Below are positions 60,739-64,000 of a stretch of 64,000 nucleotides of DNA, in pieces. The notes under the pieces were generated by a model. The model did no database searches. It worked only from the letters and a program-made list of their open reading frames with translations, and was not told the DNA's origin. Origin of the DNA: Burkholderia sp. Lineage in GTDB: Bacteria; Pseudomonadota; Gammaproteobacteria; Burkholderiales; Burkholderiaceae. The stretch is taken from assembly GCA_031253835.1 (NCBI GenBank), contig JAIRVP010000021.1:49792-113791 (forward strand), given 5' to 3'. The position numbers and the translations under genes were made by a program. The number at the start of each line of letters is the position of its first letter. The stretch's first letter is position 1.

Positions 60739-61854
60739 TCAGGCCGACAGCAGCGAACCCGTGCGGATCGCGGTCGCGCCGGCGATCCGCGCGACTTCCA
60801 TGCCGGCCGTCGCGAAGCGCACGATCTGGCGCGCGTACAGCACGCCCGATACGCTGCTCTTCAGCGTGACGACGCGGTCGGTCAGCGGGTCGACGATGTC
60901 GGCCACGGCCTCGCCGACCTCGATCATCGCACCGACCGGCGTGCGGAACACGATCACGCCCGACACGGGCGCGACGAGCGGATCGGTGCCCGCGAGCGGC
61001 GTGGCCGGATGCGCGAGCGGCGGCAGCGGCGCCGGCTTGCCGTCGACGACACCGCGCTCGGTCAGGTATTCGACGATCGCCTGCGCGTCCTTTTCGGCGA
61101 ACTCGTACGACACGTCGCGCTCGCTGCGCAGTTCCACCGTGACGGAAATCGCGCCGTTCGGGATCGGGAAGCGGTCGCCGAAGCGGCTGCGCAGATCCGA
61201 CCAGCAGAAGCTGTGGATTTCGTCGAACGGATTGCCGACCGAATTCAGCGCGAGCAGCGACGCCTGTGCGTCGAGATAGCGCGACAGCGGCTCGACGTCC
61301 GGCCACAGGTCGGGATTCGTGTAGAGGTGCATCACCGCATCGCTGTCGCAATGCAGGTCGAGCACGATATCGGCGTCGAACGACAGCTTCTGCAGCGCGA
61401 GGCGCTGCGAGTCGAGCTCGGTGCGCGGCTTCTGCTCGTCGAGCGCTTCGCGCATCGCGGCGCGCACGGCGACGAGGTTGCGCTGCGCGTCGTTCGTCAG
61501 GTGGTGTTCGACGCGCGGCAGCACCAGCGCCGCGAGATCGTAGAAATTGCGGTTGAAGTTCTGCATCGAGCCGAGCTCGAAGCGGCCGAGGTGATCGCCG
61601 AACACGTGCTGCGACAGGCCGATCGGGTTCGGCACGGGCACGATCACGACTTCGCCGCGCAGCTTGCCGGCCGTCTCGAGCGCGGCGATCTTGCGGCGCA
61701 GCAGCGTGGCGACCAGCATGCCGGGCAATTCGTCCGCATGCAGCGACGACTGGATGTAGACCTTCTTGCCGCCGCGCGGGCCGTAGTGGAAGCTCGTGAT
61801 CTGGCGTTCGGTGCCGACGGCGGGGGAAATCAGCGGATGGGTCTGCGTTTGCAT
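60739..61854 (-). CDS. Succinylglutamate desuccinylase/aspartoacylase-family zinc hydrolase
   Basis: 371 residues. The zinc site is HADELPG (H39, E42) with the second His in VLDLHCDSD. Family phrases VIVPVPNPIGLSQHVFG and NFNRNFYDLAALV are present. The last 100 residues form a biotinyl-like/barrel domain (APVSGVIVFRTPVGAMIEVGEAVADIVDP), usual in this M14-like branch. It probably removes an acyl group from an amino acid or small peptide in the cytoplasm. Substrate unknown. It points towards the MetQ-like gene. Confidence 0.85.
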   Translation of the reverse strand: MQTQTHPLISPAVGTERQITSFHYGPRGGKKVYIQSSLHADELPGMLVATLLRRKIAALETAGKLRGEVVIVPVPNPIGLSQHVFGDHLGRFELGSMQNFNRNFYDLAALVLPRVEHHLTNDAQRNLVAVRAAMREALDEQKPRTELDSQRLALQKLSFDADIVLDLHCDSDAVMHLYTNPDLWPDVEPLSRYLDAQASLLALNSVGNPFDEIHSFCWSDLRSRFGDRFPIPNGAISVTVELRSERDVSYEFAEKDAQAIVEYLTERGVVDGKPAPLPPLAHPATPLAGTDPLVAPVSGVIVFRTPVGAMIEVGEAVADIVDPLTDRVVTLKSSVSGVLYARQIVRFATAGMEVARIAGATAIRTGSLLSA

Positions 61855-62017
61855 GATGAGGGGAGTGCGGCGCAGCCGCGAATGATCCGGTGTGCGTGGA
61901 AGATCGATTGTACGTTGCCTTCCTCGCCGCCATCAAACCGGCGCCAGAACATGCCATTTTCCGTTGAGAATCATCAGGTTGGCGCGGAAAAAATAACGTT
62001 GCACCGGCCGCGCGGGC

Positions 62018-62048
62018 AAAAAAAACGGGCGCCGCGAGGCGCCCGTTT
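62018..62048 (-). terminator. Rho-independent terminator after the amino acid binding protein
   Basis: AAACGGGCGCC-TCGC-GGCGCCCGTTT on the minus strand, perfect 11-bp stem followed by a T8 run (62018-62025). It starts 43 bp after the stop. Confidence 0.9.
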
Positions 62049-62090
62049 CGTTGCGGCGCGTGGTGCGCCGGCTGGCCGTATCTGGCCGTA

Positions 62091-62873
62091 TTACTTGCCG
62101 TAGACGTCGAAATCGAAGTACTTCTTCGCGATCTTGTCGTACGTGCCGTCCTTGCGCATGCCGGCGATCGCGCCGTCGATCTTCGACTTCAGGTCGGCGT
62201 CTTCCTTGCGCAGGCCGATGCCGGCGCCGTTGCCGAGCGTCTTCGGATCGTCGATATCCTTGCCGGCGAAATCGAAGTTCGCGCCGCGCGGCGTCTTCAG
62301 GAAGCCGATCTCGGCCTGCACCGCGTCCTGCAGCGCGCCGTCCAGACGGCCCGAGATCAGGTCGGCGTAGACCTGGTCCTGGTTCTGGTAAGGCACGACG
62401 TTCACGCCCTTCGACGCCCAGTACGTCTTCGCGTAGGTTTCCTGGATCGTGCCCTGCTCGACGCCGACCGACTTGCCCTTCAGCGATTCAGCCGTCGGCA
62501 GCAGGCCCGTGCCCTTCTTCGTGACGAGGCGCGTCGGCGTGTTGAACAGCTTCGCCGAGAAGGCGATCTGTTCCTGACGCGCCGGCGTCATCGACATCGA
62601 CGACAGCACGCCGTCGAACTTGCGGGCCTTCAGCGCCGGGATCATCCCGTCGAAGTCGTTTTCGATCCACACGCACTTTGCGTTCATGCGGCGGCAGATT
62701 TCGTTGCCGAGATCGACGTCGAAACCCACAACCTTGCCGTCAGCGCCTTTCGATTCGAAAGGCGGGTAGCTTGCGTCGACGCCGAACCGCACGGTCGACC
62801 AGTCCTTCGCATACGCGCCGCCGGCCGATACGGCGAGCAGGGCAACGGTCACAGCCGCAAGAATCTTTTTCAC
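62091..62873 (-). CDS. Lysine/arginine/ornithine (HisJ/ArgT-type) periplasmic binding protein
   Basis: 260 residues. A signal peptide (ILAAVTVALLAVSAGGAYA) precedes a family 3 binding protein: RFGVDASYPPFESKGADGKVVGFDVDLG (the amino acid-binding start), CVWIENDFDGMIPALKARKFD and SMSMTPARQEQIAFS. The Asp and Arg that bind the amino acid groups are in place. No permease or ATPase lies next to it, so it must work with components encoded elsewhere. The terminator follows closely. Confidence 0.92.
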   Translation of the reverse strand: MKKILAAVTVALLAVSAGGAYAKDWSTVRFGVDASYPPFESKGADGKVVGFDVDLGNEICRRMNAKCVWIENDFDGMIPALKARKFDGVLSSMSMTPARQEQIAFSAKLFNTPTRLVTKKGTGLLPTAESLKGKSVGVEQGTIQETYAKTYWASKGVNVVPYQNQDQVYADLISGRLDGALQDAVQAEIGFLKTPRGANFDFAGKDIDDPKTLGNGAGIGLRKEDADLKSKIDGAIAGMRKDGTYDKIAKKYFDFDVYGK

Positions 62874-63099
62874 CAGGTGACTCCTCGTTTTGTTCGATGG
62901 GTGCGCGGTTGTGCCGCGCCGTAAGCCTTCGGTCCGCCGCGGCTTCGCGTCGGACTGTCCGTTTCGCCCACCCGATGCGGGCGCGCGACGTGCGCAAGAT
63001 TATCAAGACAAAATACCGGCAGGGCGCCTAGGACAAGCCCCGATACCGGGCCCGGCGGCGGCGCGTTGCGGGCGCCGCCGTTTCAGACACAGGAACGAT

Positions 63100-64000
63100 T
63101 CAGCCGAGCGTTTCGTTGACCGCGCGCTGCAGGCACGTGACGAATTGCGATACGGCGGGCGTGGGCAGCAGGTCGCGCCGCGCGATGATCGACAGGTCGA
63201 AGCGCGGCATGCTTTCGTCGAGTTCGGCCGTGCGGATGCCGAGCGGCGCGACCATCTCGGCCAGCGGGCGCGTGAAGCAGCCGATCACGTCTGAGCGCGC
63301 GACGAGCCCGAGCGTCACCGCGAACGACATCGGCGAGCGCAGCAAACGTTTGGGCAGCGGCAGCCCGTGCGCCTCGAACATCCCGACCATCACGCTGTGC
63401 GGAAACTGCTCGGCGCCGACGGTGACGATCCACTCGGCATCGAGCAGTTCCTCTAGACGGCGCGCATGCGCGAGCGGGTGGCCGTCGCGCATCACGATCG
63501 TGAATTCGGTCGACAACAGCGGCGATTGGGTGAAATCGCGGTCGAGCGCGGGCACATGGTGCATCGCAGCGATGTCGAGCGTGCCGTTGCGCAACTGCGC
63601 GAGCGCGTCGGGCACCGTTACTTCCTCGAGATGCAGGCTCACGTTCGGCATCGACCGGCGGAAGGCCGTGACCGCATGCGGCAGCGCGGTCAGCGCGATC
63701 GACGGCATCGTGCCGACCGCGACGCGCCCCGACATCTCGCCTTTCACCTGCTCGACGGCCTCGACCGTGCGGCGGATGTCGCCGAGCAGCTGCTCGGCGC
63801 GCGGCAGCAGCGCCTCGCCGCACGCGGTCAGCTCGACGCCGCGCACGCTGCGCACGAGCAGCTCCGCGTTGAGCGCCGTTTCGAGCTCGCGGATCGTGTG
63901 CGTGATCGCGGGCTGCGTGACGCCGAGTTCGCGTGCGGCGGCGCGCAGGCTCTTGAGGTGCGCGGCGGAGACGAACGCCTGGAGCTGCGCGATGTTCAGG
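63100..64000 (-). CDS. LysR-family transcriptional regulator (N-terminus cut by window end)
   Basis: 300 residues are visible; only the initiator and perhaps a few residues are missing. The HTH is LQAFVSAAHLKSLRAAARELGVTQPAITHTIRELE. The effector domain includes GRVAVGTMPSIALTALPHAV and GLVARSDVIGCFTRPLAEMV. It resembles TsaR/GbpR-type regulators of aromatic or sulfonate catabolism. It lies 226 bp upstream of the amino acid-binding protein gene and points the same way. Target unknown. Confidence 0.88.
   Translation of the reverse strand, partial: LNIAQLQAFVSAAHLKSLRAAARELGVTQPAITHTIRELETALNAELLVRSVRGVELTACGEALLPRAEQLLGDIRRTVEAVEQVKGEMSGRVAVGTMPSIALTALPHAVTAFRRSMPNVSLHLEEVTVPDALAQLRNGTLDIAAMHHVPALDRDFTQSPLLSTEFTIVMRDGHPLAHARRLEELLDAEWIVTVGAEQFPHSVMVGMFEAHGLPLPKRLLRSPMSFAVTLGLVARSDVIGCFTRPLAEMVAPLGIRTAELDESMPRFDLSIIARRDLLPTPAVSQFVTCLQRAVNETLG

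Overview
The window is high-GC (roughly two thirds G+C, with strong G/C third-position bias) Gram-negative chromosomal DNA. Gene content (a heme-uptake operon of BhuRSTUV type, a Burkholderia-style general porin, FabV, a persulfide dioxygenase-rhodanese fusion, many LysR regulators) points to Burkholderia, probably the B. cepacia complex. The species call is an inference; no rRNA or other marker gene is present. Most of the window reads as ordinary accessory or secondary-replicon gene content. Two patches look compositionally different (lower G+C): a HipA/HipB-like pair at about 2.6-4.3 kb and a type VI secretion effector islet at about 10.8-14.1 kb.

Layout. 0-2.6 kb: tail of an ABC importer (binding protein, permease), a LOG-like nucleotide-binding protein and a tiny YqaE-like membrane protein. 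2.6-4.3 kb: HipA-like kinase followed by its HTH partner, with a palindrome over the promoter. 4.4-7.2 kb: cyanide-insensitive bd-type quinol oxidase operon (cydA-cydB-DUF2474) with a perfect FNR/ANR box upstream. 7.5-10.5 kb: two small envelope proteins, threonine aldolase and ArgP. 10.6-14.1 kb: T6SS cargo islet, PAAR - DUF4123 adaptor - unknown protein - Tox-REase-5 nuclease - Imm52 immunity. 14.5-20.6 kb: sulfur dioxygenase/rhodanese fusion, GST, PAP2 phosphatase, a divergent MFS/LysR pair and a DsbA-like isomerase.

20.7-26.5 kb: an IclR regulator diverges from a four-gene catabolic operon (HMG-CoA-lyase-type lyase, CaiB CoA-transferase, ACS-family MFS importer, amidohydrolase-2 hydrolase). 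Three near-identical palindromes lie between them. The likely logic is import, hydrolysis (possibly of a lactone), CoA activation and retro-aldol cleavage of a branched hydroxy acid. 26.5-31.9 kb: SRPBCC/ArsR stress pair, GNAT, YhfC-type membrane protein, a membrane-anchored gluzincin-like protein and a divergent TetR/SDR pair. 31.9-38.2 kb: FabV, then a GbsR/MarR regulator and a four-gene membrane redox operon (SDR-DoxX fusion, DUF2269, DCC thioredoxin-like protein, membrane-TIGR01777 fusion). The same palindromic operator precedes both the regulator and the operon.

38.2-50.3 kb: GST, serine hydrolase, secreted beta-propeller, HIT protein, small envelope proteins, ICMT-like methyltransferase, ureidoglycine aminohydrolase, APH(6)-like kinase, a class A penicillin-binding protein, a TRIC-type channel and a VOC protein. 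50.4-56.8 kb: complete heme uptake operon hmuRSTUV (minus strand) with a Fur box. 56.9-64 kb: small unknown proteins, a porin with tandem downstream terminators (possible 3'UTR small RNA), a MetQ-like binding protein, an aspartoacylase-like hydrolase, a basic amino acid binding protein, and a LysR regulator cut by the window end.
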